A DNA stretch of 35,000 nt. Source: Halisarca cf. caerulea (Eukaryota; Porifera; Demospongiae; Chondrillida; Halisarcidae). The notes beneath the pieces were generated by a model. The model saw only the letters and a list, made by a program, of their open reading frames with translations. It was not told the DNA's origin and searched no databases. Of this stretch, positions 20,701 through 31,250 are shown in pieces (the first letter of the stretch is position 1; each line of letters begins with the position of its first letter). Made by a program: the position numbers and the translations under genes. Where the stretch lies: contig CAUJGJ010000378.1 of assembly GCA_963170055.1 (NCBI GenBank), forward strand, positions 562,501 through 597,500, read 5' to 3'.

Positions 20701-23344
20701 AAACACTTTAACGGATTGCCTTTTGTAGTTGACTGTGTTGGACTCACCAATTCCCATAATGATGTCTCGAACTTGAAATTCAAAATTGATATATTCAGAA
20801 TGTGTCCTTTCCTGTCCAGTGCTAAGAGTACCCTTCATGGTTAAAAGTCCCCTTCTTCCTCCTTCTAAGAGGTTTAAATTGATATTTCTTCCATTCCAAG
20901 AGTCGGCAGCACCAGCAAAGTTAATTGCAGAGGCATCTCCACTGCACATGGTAACTTTGAAGTAATTATGATAATCTGCCATTTGACTCAAAAACTGTTG
21001 ATTTCCTTCATATCTTTCCTCTAACTTAACAATCTTTGAAGAAGCTGAAAATATACCTCCAGTAATAGTATCCCCTATGTCAAAAATGGCTTCATCTATA
21101 CCTTTAAGAACAGCCAGGACTTCTTGTCCAATGCTAGCATCAGGAGGGAGAGAGTCAAGTTCCTTCTTGATGTCAGTGTAAAAGGTGTCTATTGATAACC
21201 GTATAATGGTTAATGCAATCACAAATGGTTCAGCTTCTGGTCCCAGGAATCCCAGAACTGTAATAAGGCTGTCAAGACCAGCATCAACGTAACCAATAAC
21301 AGTGTGCCGTTGAATGTCCTCATATATGTAGTAAATACCAAATGCTGTCCCCACTATCGGTATGTCTTTAAATACCTCTCCAACTTCTCCAATTTTGGAG
21401 AGAAGCTCCGATTCCCCCCCCCAGCAATCAGTTGACCAGCATCTTCCCCAACTACTTGACCAATTGTCTCACTAACTCGGCCAACTGCTTTGCTAGCAAT
21501 CTTTCCCACAGCTTTCCCGGCTGTCCTGTATACCTTCGGATTAAATCCACTCAATTCGCCAATTCCATGGAGTGACTGAGCCAGGTAGATGGAACCTTGG
21601 GAGATGTCTCCACTTTCAAATACTTCAACTGTTCCCTTAATGCCCAAGACTGTCCCATAGATGCCCAGACCATTATTGATTCTCCCTGATATTCCTTCTT
21701 CTTGTTGTTGTTGCAGAATTTGAGATTGTTCATGCATTTCATCCATTAGATGTTTTTGAAGTTGTTTTGGATTCATCTAAATCAGTTTCTACATATCGAT
21801 GAGATGAAGGATTTGATGACTCATAGATTTCATAGGTGACCTTTCCTTCTCTTCATTGATCTCAAAGTGTTTCCTACTAGCAGCTTCTCGTGCTTCCACT
21901 GCTTGTGAGATCTTCTTGCTGACATAAAGCTGGTCTCTCAGCATTGCCTGTGACATTTTTAGTGGCAAACTACGATCATCTGTTTCACGATACTCATTAA
22001 CTTCACTACTGACTGACTCTATCTGTGGCTCCTGTACCTTTCTAGCATCATAAGGTCCCTCAAATAGTGGTCCATATATTTCCCGAGGATGAGATTGTAT
22101 AAATGATGAACGTGTAGAGTGATCATTTGTCATAACGGTTTTGACACTTTCCTTAAGTCCGTCAATTAATCTCGTCATTTTAGCCCTATCAGATGATTTA
22201 AAAGATGTACTATCAGCTGGACGCCTTTTAATGTTCCGAGCAATATCTTCGTAACCGGCATCTGTCCATTGCTCCACTAGTGATGTAACCCGCCTTATTA
22301 CTGCCGCCGCCTTGAATTTGTTGGCGGGTCGGTTGTAGAATTCATTTCTCATTCCGTGTTCTCTGCCTGTGCCTGCATCAGCATATGATGTTGGATGACT
22401 TCTATAGAATACATTTCTGTCGAATGTTGGAACATGTGCATTTAAATCCATACTGAGCTTATTGGTAACATGAACTCTGTAGTCATGAAATGCTTCACAT
22501 GTAAACATGGAAATAGTGGTTGTACCGTTTATAGCATTGGTTCTCGATGTTCCTATCTCCGAGTGTTGACCACTCATCCACTTACGTGTGTCAGGGAAGA
22601 AATTGTTGTCTGTTTGAGGCTTCATTTGTGCATAGGTAACACCAAATTTATATTGGTTTAAATCCAGTCCAGTATTTTTTCTTGCAGCTCCATTTGGATC
22701 TTCATTAACAATGACTCATTTTAGATTTGTTTGGAACGGTTCAAGATCTTCGAGTGATCCCTGTTTCCTCCAATCAGCTTGTGCTTTCATTTCGTACACA
22801 AAGTCACCATAGCGATAGTATATATATTTGTCTATGAATCGTTCTCCATTGCTATCTGTAGTTCTCCAGGTATTGGTAACCTTGTCATAAGACGGAGATT
22901 CAAATCCCTTTTCCCCCCAATGCTTAATTTCCTGTGTTAATTCAGCATAACTGCTAAATTTTCTAATTTAACTTTTATCTGCATATCTCTTTGCACTCCT
23001 TGATCATCAAGCACTCTAACAAGTCGTTCATTTTCAACTTGTGTATTCCAATTGGGATCTACAGGAACTGTTTGGAAATGTTCTCGGGCAACTGAACTTA
23101 TAACATTGAAGACATCAGCACTCCTCAGCCGGACATACTCAGGATTCCCTTCTGCTCCTGTCTCTTCCAGGTCTATGCTGCTCCTAACATTATCACTGAT
23201 TGTCTCTTGAATGTGATAGACATTATTTTCATTGTTAAGACCAATGACGGTTTTTGTAAAAGTTCTCTGTGTAGGTCTCCACACAATGTCTTCTTCGTTA
23301 ATTAGTTCTCCATGCATACACTTTTCTCCCACTGGAGTCAATGC
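17770..23344 (-). pseudogene. Copy C: decayed member of the toxin-like family, lacking the protease domain
   Basis: Homology to D starts at about 23344 (GRK motif just after the C80 core) and runs to the stop at 17770. Lesions seen by comparison with A and D: a frame change near 23295; five extra bases near 22960; TGA at 22718-22716 replacing a Gly codon; a 16-base deletion near 21850 followed by one extra A near 21750, which together return to frame; two extra bases in a G run near 21412; two extra bases near 20625; TAA at 20215-20213 replacing Gln; one base fewer in a G run near 20011; and two extra bases near 19188. The last 471 codons (19185-17770), with the RTX array and the fourth and fifth modules, are uninterrupted. 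Upstream of 23344 the DNA reads like an intron end (cactgttatag) rather than family sequence. It is not expected to make a full protein. Confidence 0.85.
18405..18625 (-). repeat. RTX nonapeptide array, copy C
   Basis: GGxGxDxLx repeats such as GGEGNDTLNGGNGNDIL are read on the minus strand, almost identical to those of D. They remain open despite decay elsewhere in copy C. Confidence 0.85.
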
Positions 23345-24279
23345 CTATAACAGTGAGCAGTGACATCAACAAGTTTTTGTAAACTGTATAGGTTTTGTAA
23401 GCCTCAACCAAATAGTTTTTATGCGTGTTGAGTCTATAATTCTGTGTATTACGTGTATAACCTTATAAGATTGTAGTTTATCATACATGGGTATATTTAT
23501 TTAATTGTTTGGGTTGTGTTTTTGCTCATATTGATTTGAAATAATTTTTCAACTATGATCCCATGCAGCTGTTGATTTTAGTGTGCATGTGTGTTAGCTA
23601 TAGCCCTAATTTTTTATCCATCACTGGTTTATCCGAACAATGAAATGTCGTTGGTCAAATGCATGCCATCGGATAAACCAGAGTCCATGAATACTGTAGC
23701 TATATATAACCATATTAGCCTGAAACAATAATTAATTTGGACTTCACAACTGGCTGGTTAGCTGGTCCTATTATAGTATAATATGTATAATGTAGATGGT
23801 ATAAATATTATTATAATAATAATAAAATACACAAGTTATGGTTTGTTTCCACTACGCATAAATCATTATTACTGTAATATTGGGTTAAACTACATGTTTA
23901 TTTTTTTTCAACCATATATTAACTGGTTATTTATCAAAATATATGATATTAAATTAAATACTTTAATGCTTATATGCTGCCAATATGTGGTTGGACTGCA
24001 TGATTTTAATAAGTACATTAACCACACTGGAAATGGTTATTATTATTACTAAATGGCTATATCCACACATGAAAAGGTTATATTAACATTAACATGATGT
24101 TAAACTGCATATTTGAATGTTTATTTCAAACAAGCACAAATGGTCATGTTAATCTAAATTTAATAGGTTATTTTTACAACACATAATTCTGGTTAAAATA
24201 ACTTTCTTTTTGGTTACCTCAGTTTCATTAGTTTAACCATTAAAAAATGGTTGATATTACAATTCTTTTTTTCAGTGAT
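23345..24279. other. AT-rich intergenic DNA
   Basis: No gene is supported. A 13-bp perfect hairpin occurs at 23624-23681. From about 23880 to 24260 the motif ggtta(t/a) and its complement taacc recur irregularly, including aaccattaaaaaatggtt near 24236-24253. Nothing resembling a C80 domain upstream of copy C is found here. Confidence 0.5.
23624..23681. repeat. Short inverted repeat, possible Tigger/pogo-end relic
   Basis: CTGGTTTATCCGA at 23624-23636 is perfectly inverted at 23669-23681. The TTATCCGAAC-like end is typical of pogo/Tigger terminal repeats, but at 58 bases and without a clean TA duplication the identity is uncertain. Confidence 0.4.
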
Positions 24280-24869
24280 ATAACTAGGTGAATGAGGCAG
24301 AATGGTGGGGGTTGTGGAACTAGGTGTATCCGGAGGGTGAGATACAGAGCTGGGTGGTACAAAACTAGGTGCATCTTGAGGGTGAGATATAGAAGTGGGT
24401 GGTACAAAACTAGGTGTAATTGGAGGGTGAGATAAGGAGTTGGGTGGTACAGAACTAGGTGTATCTAGAGGGTGAGATACATAATTGGGTGGTACAAAGT
24501 AAGTGCATCTAGAGGGTGAGATACAGAAGTGGGTGGTACAAAAGTAAGTGCATCTGGAGGGTGAGATACAGAACTAGGGGATTGGGACTGGGGACTAGGC
24601 AACTGACTGACCTGGGGCTGAAATGGTACATAAGATGATTTACAGACAGCACTATTCCTCAAATGGGTTTCAAGTCGCAGGAATTGTTTGCCACATTTAG
24701 GACAGGGGACCTTCTTTGTTTTTTCACTTCTCTTCTTTGCTAATGTCTTATCAGATAGTAGATGCTGGTAGTCTTTACCATTTCTTTCAGGACAGTTCTT
24801 GTAATGGTTCCCCACACTTTTAAAGTCCTTGTGACAGAAGCAGCAGTGGTTGCTTTGGGCTGGGTCCAT
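24280..24869 (-). mobile_element. 5' fragment of a second retrotransposon of the same family (two C2HC fingers plus 45-bp minisatellite)
   Basis: An ATG at 24869 opens 134 codons with two C2HC fingers: C-x2-C-x9-H-x3-C (CCFCHKDF...HYKNC), then C-x2-C-x9-H-x6-C (CPKCGKQF...HLRNSAVC), separated by a lysine-rich linker. The second finger shares THLRNSA and its spacing with the element at 16.3 kb. After a Ser/Pro/Gln stretch the sequence enters 45-bp repeats and then ends without RT. The zinc fingers of such elements are DNA-binding and choose the insertion target in R2-type elements (family knowledge). The frame shifts within the repeats, so this is an inactive remnant. Confidence 0.65.
24290..24575 (-). 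repeat. 45-bp minisatellite (about 6 units), coding in the retrotransposon fragment
   Basis: Units like ggtggtacaaaactaggtgc...gagggtgagatacagaa recur every 45 bases and encode a 15-residue repeat containing VPPTSVSHPxDALT. At least one unit is shortened, breaking the frame. Confidence 0.8.
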
Positions 24870-25075
24870 TCTTCAAACTTGTGAAAAGGTGTTAAAACTT
24901 TGGGGGCTTGTAACTCCGGAAGTAGTTAAGGATGACAACCAAACTTGGCCAAACTAGTTACTAGGTTAGGAACTGTTGAAAAACCTAGTTTGCAAGCCAA
25001 AAAGGCTTTTCTAGACAGCTAGTTTAGAGAACCTCCTAAACTCAACTTTCTGCCTTACTGACCTCTAATTAACAC

Positions 25076-25077
<2 letters not shown>

Positions 25078-25152
<75 letters not shown>
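25078..25152. repeat. (CT)n microsatellite
   Basis: About 75 bases of CT, followed by a TG-rich stretch to about 25220. Confidence 0.97.
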
Positions 25153-25154
<2 letters not shown>

Positions 25155-25489
25155 GTATGTGTGTGTGTATGTCAGTTTATATTTGTGTGTGTCTGTACGT
25201 GTATGTATATATGTGTGTGGTTGAGAGGGTGGTACAACAAGGTTTGCGTGTGATTGATCTTTGATTATCGCATCATACAAGCCTCACAAATTACATACAA
25301 TTTGATTGTGTGCTGGTTTTCATCGTAAATTAGTTCTTAATTTCTGCAAATTTACATATTGTGTCCAATAATAAATCTTGTGTATGTGTGTGCGTGTTTG
25401 TCTGTGTGTATGGGTGTGAGTGATTGTTTACTGAGCTCAACTATACTTTGAGTTTGTAGCAATTATTCTCAGCCAATTCATCGTGCAAA

Positions 25490-25691
25490 CACACAAACAC
25501 AGACATGCACACACACCCAAACTCACTCACACACCCACACACGCACACCCACAAGCACACACACACCACAACCTATCCCCCTTGCTCCAACACACACCCT
25601 TAACCATGCACCCCCCATGCACACATGTATAGGCTCTCTCACGCACAAACACACACACACACACACACACATGCACACACACACACACACA

Positions 25692-25766
<75 letters not shown>

Positions 25767-25775
25767 AAACATACA
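25490..25775. repeat. CA-rich region with (CA)n cores
   Basis: Imperfect cacac stretches lead to longer CA tracts, the purest at 25692-25759. Cys/Val and His/Thr frames here are artefacts. Confidence 0.95.
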
Positions 25776-28209
25776 TATTGTATCCACACACAAATCCTAC
25801 ATTAATTTCAAACTATTGCAATATATATGCGAAATTCAAATGGTTTCCAAAAAGGTCAATATACTACTCATAATTGGTGACAATATACAATTGGTAATGA
25901 AATGTGGGAAAGTTTCTTGTGCTGGTGACCATCATTGACATCTGCCTTGCTCCTGTCGTAACAAATGACATGCATGGCCGCAGATCTAGAGCTACTCACA
26001 AGGGATCACCATGAACAGTTCAATAAGTGCTATTGCAATGAAGAATGAGCCTTCATTCTAAAGCAGCAATTCATGGAGCACTATCCTAAGTGGGTAAGAA
26101 AGTCAGTTCTAGCATAAATATAAACTGTCTACTGGTCCAGGAACTCTACAACACACTACTCATTTGGATTTGGACCCCTGTCAAATCTTTGATTTGAAGC
26201 CAAACACCAATACTTCAAAGATTTGGTTGCATGCCAGGGTGAAAATTTTCGAAAAAATCCCAAAGACACTGGCTTTCAGACATCAGCACTATATATACAT
26301 GTGCTCCTACTTGCAAAGCAATAATGAGTTTGGAGTCCTAGGAACTGATGGCATTAATAGAAACCGGAAAATTTTCATAAGCAAATGACTGCCTAAAAAT
26401 CGATCATTCACAGTTGCATAACTTTTCCTTTTCGAGTGAAAATGTCACTCAGCTTTAAGCTTGCTGAATATATATCTGCAACCAGAGAAGATGTTTACAA
26501 CATCTGTCAAAACAGTCTACAGGTAATACAACATGCATGCAAGTGGCTGCCAAATTATAAACAGCAACACCATCATACAGTGTATACCACCCTATATATA
26601 TCCTGTGTTAGTATTGTAGCTGCAGGATTAAGGCATATACACACTGTACCAAGTCCAACCCACTTCTGTCTAACTCTATGCCCGTCTAGCCCCATATATG
26701 CTATCCCTATGCCTGCCTAGCCCTATGCATGTCCAGCCCTTTGTTTTGTCTATTCCTATATACGCCCGTCCAGCCCTGTGTAGCAAACCTTACCTAGTTC
26801 CAATGTTTTTTTGTCAATGACGTCTTGCAATATTATTCTTACATTTTACCTTCCATTCTGCAGTTATAAGAAGAACCCTCTTAGTTAAAATGTACATTAT
26901 AACTTTATTAAACATAATAAGAATTACTTCAGACAACTGCTAAACAGAAATTGTGTGACTCCACAAGTGATTCCATTTAGCGGTACATTCGAAAATGCAT
27001 GCATGCTTTTAAGAATAGTTATAGTATGGGCTATCAGTGTATCGGGGTATCATATTTAGACTAGGAAGCTTTAACGTTTAGCCATAGGCCATTATGACAG
27101 GCACTCAGTTGAAGAGAAAAGGAAAAGTACAATTGTAAGAGTAAAATGAAATTGCAACTAATTAGTCGAAATTGTTCATTTAAAGGAAAATTTGGCAATT
27201 CCGTAAGTACTGTAGTGTATGTTGTCAATGTTTTTTGTCATATACGTACACATATTTATACACTTGTATACACATAACAAAGCATAATATTTTCATTATT
27301 GTTAAAACAATAAAGATATCATGCTGAAGATAATACGAAGGTGAGTTAAATACTGAGAATGCATTTTGCCTGTAAGAAGACTTAGTAGCTGGAAGATTCA
27401 ATTGAGGACAGTGTGCACTGTGTGCATGGAGTAGAAAACAAAGCTGTGAAAGATAGTTGAGGGGGATTGTGAGGACATACACTACTAGACTGCATGAGTA
27501 AGATCAAGTCACCAACGGAAATTCGAGTGGAAAAAACCCAAGTTAGATTCAGAGCGAGCAGTGAAAGCAGAGGTGTGTCAATTTCTATGTTACAGTACAA
27601 GAAAAAGTTCATCAAACGAAGAGACTTGGATTTAGTGCAACGTACATGGCCAAACAAGATCACAATAGTCAAGATGGGGAAGAATGTATAAGATATAATA
27701 CTATGCTGTAACAGTTTATCTCTGCAGCAATTAATGGTATCAGCTGTTAAGGGGTTTCCTTCTTCAACATTTTATATATTGCCTTCATTGTAATTTAAAA
27801 AAAAATTCACTGCATTTTGACGTTTTCAGTCACTGTTTATTCTGAAAGCATCCTGCTTCAGCAAGAATTAAACTGTGGCTGAAACTTTGCCAAAATGTAT
27901 GCATATCAAATTTAATACATAAAAGATACAAATCTAAGTGATCTCCTTTTGCAAGTATATGGTCACATTATTAAATCGTAATAATTTCATTATTGCAAAT
28001 ATTTGACTTGGATTATTATGCAAACTATAGCTATAAGAAGTGAGTTTATGTAATACAGAATAAATATATGTTCACAATGGTCGAGGACATGTCCACATTA
28101 TAATTAATCATAATTATAGTTAATAATATTATTGCTTAGCCTAAAATGCATGTCCTAAATTGTTGAGAGTTAAGCAAATTAACAACTTCTGCGGCTTAGA
28201 TATCTTCAG
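25776..28209. other. 3' flank of copy D and intergenic DNA
   Basis: No gene is supported. 26251-26575 and 27490-28209 are homologous to the flank of C. The roughly 900 bases between them are absent from C and include a short degenerate repeat of ctagccc(t/c) units (26680-26785). Near 27835 an inverted AATAAA (tttatt) lies about 370 bases beyond the stop of D and could serve as its polyadenylation signal. Confidence 0.55.
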
Positions 28210-31200
28210 TCAGTTGCATCTGACACGTATTGGCTGTTGGCTCAAAAATGAATGATTCAAACTGCAGGCAGCTGTAACTAGGGTTAGATGTTGATGAGCA
28301 GTTCCAGCAAAGTAGTTCTGAAGGATCACAGTAGGGTGACGTGGACTGTAACTCTCACAGAAAGAAACATTGGCAACTGGTGGGCTCAGGTTAAGAACAC
28401 TGGGTACAGGATCATTGCATCCTGGAAACCGATGAGCTTGGGAGTTAGCAAAAAATTTTGATACAACACGGGCAATCAGGTGGTTAGCTTGTCGTTCAAA
28501 GCGCAGTTTCCTTGCATAAACAAAGGGTAATTTAACAGTGTCAAGTAATCTATCATCAGCTTGGTTTATAATAACTTTTGTACCAGAGGCTTCAGCTAAG
28601 TTGTATGTATCAGAGCCATTTCCTCCAATGAGTATGTCATAGCCATCGTATGCAATGAAAGTGTCATCACCTTCTTCTCCATTGAGTACATTATCACCAA
28701 TAGATGAGCTGATCATGGTGTCATTATATGGGGTTCCATAAACGTTCTCCACATTGTGTATCTCATCAAGACCATGTGGATGTTGACAGATGCCATTGTT
28801 GAGATCCACATAGATGCCAGTTTCATTGACTGGGTCACCTGAATACATAATGATATCATCACCTGGTCCACCTTGAATGAAGTTGTCACCAGCTCCTGGT
28901 GATAAGATGTCATTACCACTTCCACCATACAGGATATCATTGCCATTTCCACCATTTAAAGTGTCATTTCCTTCCCCGCCACTGAGGGTATTATTTCCTG
29001 CTCCTCCTTTCAGGATGTCACTTCCACCTTCACCCCTGAGTACGTCCTTGAAATCTCCACCTACAATTGTATTTGGCTTGTCATTTCCAGTGATATTGTT
29101 AGATGCAGATTTGCGACCATAAACTGTTCTCACTTCTCCATACATTGCATTGTCAGCAAGGTGAAGGTTCTCCAGTTGCCTGTGAGTACTATGCTGACTG
29201 GCTATATTAATGACAATAATTACTGGAGTGAACCTGTCCTCAGGAGAAATAAGAAAGGTAAGGCCATCACTTGAATGAATAGTGAGATGTCGTGCGTTTG
29301 GATTGACTACATAGTCAACCAATGTTGCTGAAAATGACTTAGTGGCATCGGAGGGATCTGTGTACTGCAGTGTCACAGACTGTGTATTACTAGTGACAGA
29401 AATTTGACTGTAGTTTGCTCCAAAGAGGACTGTGTCAGAAACATTGTCAGTTGCTATGTTCTCAATATTCAATTGACCATAGCCAGGCTTTAAGACATAA
29501 GTATCAGTCCCATTGTTACCTCTCATGGTACCTCCACCCTCTCTGGGATCAATGTAGTTGTCCATTTGATTTCCTGTAATGACATCAGAATGTGGAGAGC
29601 CAATGATACGTTCAACATTTTGAAATTCCACATCTGTCAGATCAATTGTTGTGGGGTGCTCTGATTTGGATTTGTCAATCATTACTGCTAAAGGAGATTG
29701 AACACTTGTAAGGTTAAAAGGAAGAGTGAAGGCTACACCATCTTTAGAACGAACCAGAAGATGCTGATATTCCTGTCCTCTGAACCATTCGAACAAAACT
29801 ACACTAATAGTGGAAGATGACCGATCTGTTATTGTCAGATTTGTCCCTCCAGCATTTATGCGCAGTAATATATCATCAAAGTTAGCATCAAATAAAAGAA
29901 GATCAGTTTTGCCATCAGTAGCATGGTTGCCGATCACACATTGGCTTGCTGATGCTAAGCCCCCATTCTCAGATGGGACCTTCACAACATAGGTGTCTGC
30001 ACCTTTATACCCCGACATGATATCGTAACCTCCACCCCCGGAAATGTAGTTGTCAAGATCATTTGCCCAGATCTGGTTGTCATCATTTGTTCCCAGTACT
30101 GATGTAACCTGTCTCAAGATCCTGTCAGATGCAAGAATAACATTCGCATTGTGAGATGTCAGCTCCTTCAAAGTAGGAATCAGTCTGACATTGTCAGTGT
30201 GAAGATTGTGGCGAATTTCCAAGTATATACTGTCACGAGAATACAATGTGACATGCTGGTATGTCCTGCCAGAAAACCAACTCACTATTGTCAACTGATA
30301 TGCTCCTGATTGTATTATGAGATCATTGTTTGATGGGGATCTGTTGACTCTCGTTGAACGAGCAATTCCTGGGAAAAGAACAATGTCCAATTTTTCATCG
30401 GAAGCCAAATTAAGAATTCTATCATTTCCGTCATTATTCTTAATGTTGTAGGTGTCTGATCCATTACCACCATACATGTAGTCGCTCCCCTTACCAGGTT
30501 CAATCGCATCATCATTATTGTATCCATACAAATAGTCGTCGTGATCAGAACCAACCAAATATTTGACAGTTGGATAACCTTGACTACCAACTGCAGGAGC
30601 CAAATTGAACGTTACAAATTCAGTGTTTTCAGCTCCCGTTAGAGCATAGGGGACACCTACTGCCTGATTTGATTGTCTTTCAATGTTAAACAATACAGAA
30701 TCCGATGTTTTGAAGTTCAAGTGCTGATGTGCTGAACCACTAAACCAAGATTGAATAGTAACCTTGAAAGAAGACCCAGCTGTAATAATAGCATCATTGC
30801 CAGAGGATGAGAATGAAAGGTCATAATATCTCTTGGGAATGATCATAAAGTCGTCTGTCTCTTGTGCGTCAGAATTGTTAAGGGTAACGTGAGTTGAATT
30901 ACCATCTAGGAAGTAAGTGTCTTCTCCCGCATTTCCTTCAACATATGTGTGCTGCGGTCCAAGATAGAAGGAATCATTTCCTCCATTTCCCTTCAGTATG
31001 TAGTGATAGTCTGTCAGTCCATATTGTATATTGTTTGGCAATTTCTGAATGGCAAAGAAGCTGTTATTGTCATTGTTTCCATGGTACTCACCATGTAGTG
31101 TGGACCTATCACCCTGCAAACCTGATATAATATTCCTCTCATCAACTGGTATCACCCAAAACACTTTAACAGATTGCTTTTTGTAGTTGACTGTGTTGGA

Positions 31201-31250
31201 CTGACCAATTCCCATAATGATGTCTCTAACTTGAAATTCAAAATTGATAT
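28210..31250 (-). CDS. Copy D, C-terminal part: RTX array and five-module region, to the stop codon
   Basis: This is the continuation of copy D after its single frame break; the region is open for about 1010 codons to TGA at 28212-28210. It contains the same five GxDTY/WF-QHL modules as copy A and one RTX nonapeptide array (about 28845-29065), and ends in RVRCN. The RTX array reads LRGEGGSDILKGG, GGEGNDTLNGGNGNDILYGG and GGPGDDIIMY, matching the calcium-binding beta-roll consensus. A separate start codon within this part is possible but I see no reason to prefer it, because alignment to copy C shows continuity with the pore segment. By family knowledge, RTX regions fold outside the cell when calcium is present; any binding or toxic activity here is inferred. 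Confidence 0.75.
28845..29065 (-). repeat. RTX nonapeptide array, copy D
   Basis: Seven to eight GGxGxDxLx units run between the fourth and fifth modules, nearly identical to copy C. Confidence 0.88.

Noticed and set aside
24061..24260. Possible tRNA or small RNA in the repeated ggtta region
   Set aside because: No cloverleaf, anticodon arm or B-box sequence could be drawn.
25065..25280. Frame with a long alternating Arg-Glu run
   Set aside because: Translation of the CT microsatellite.
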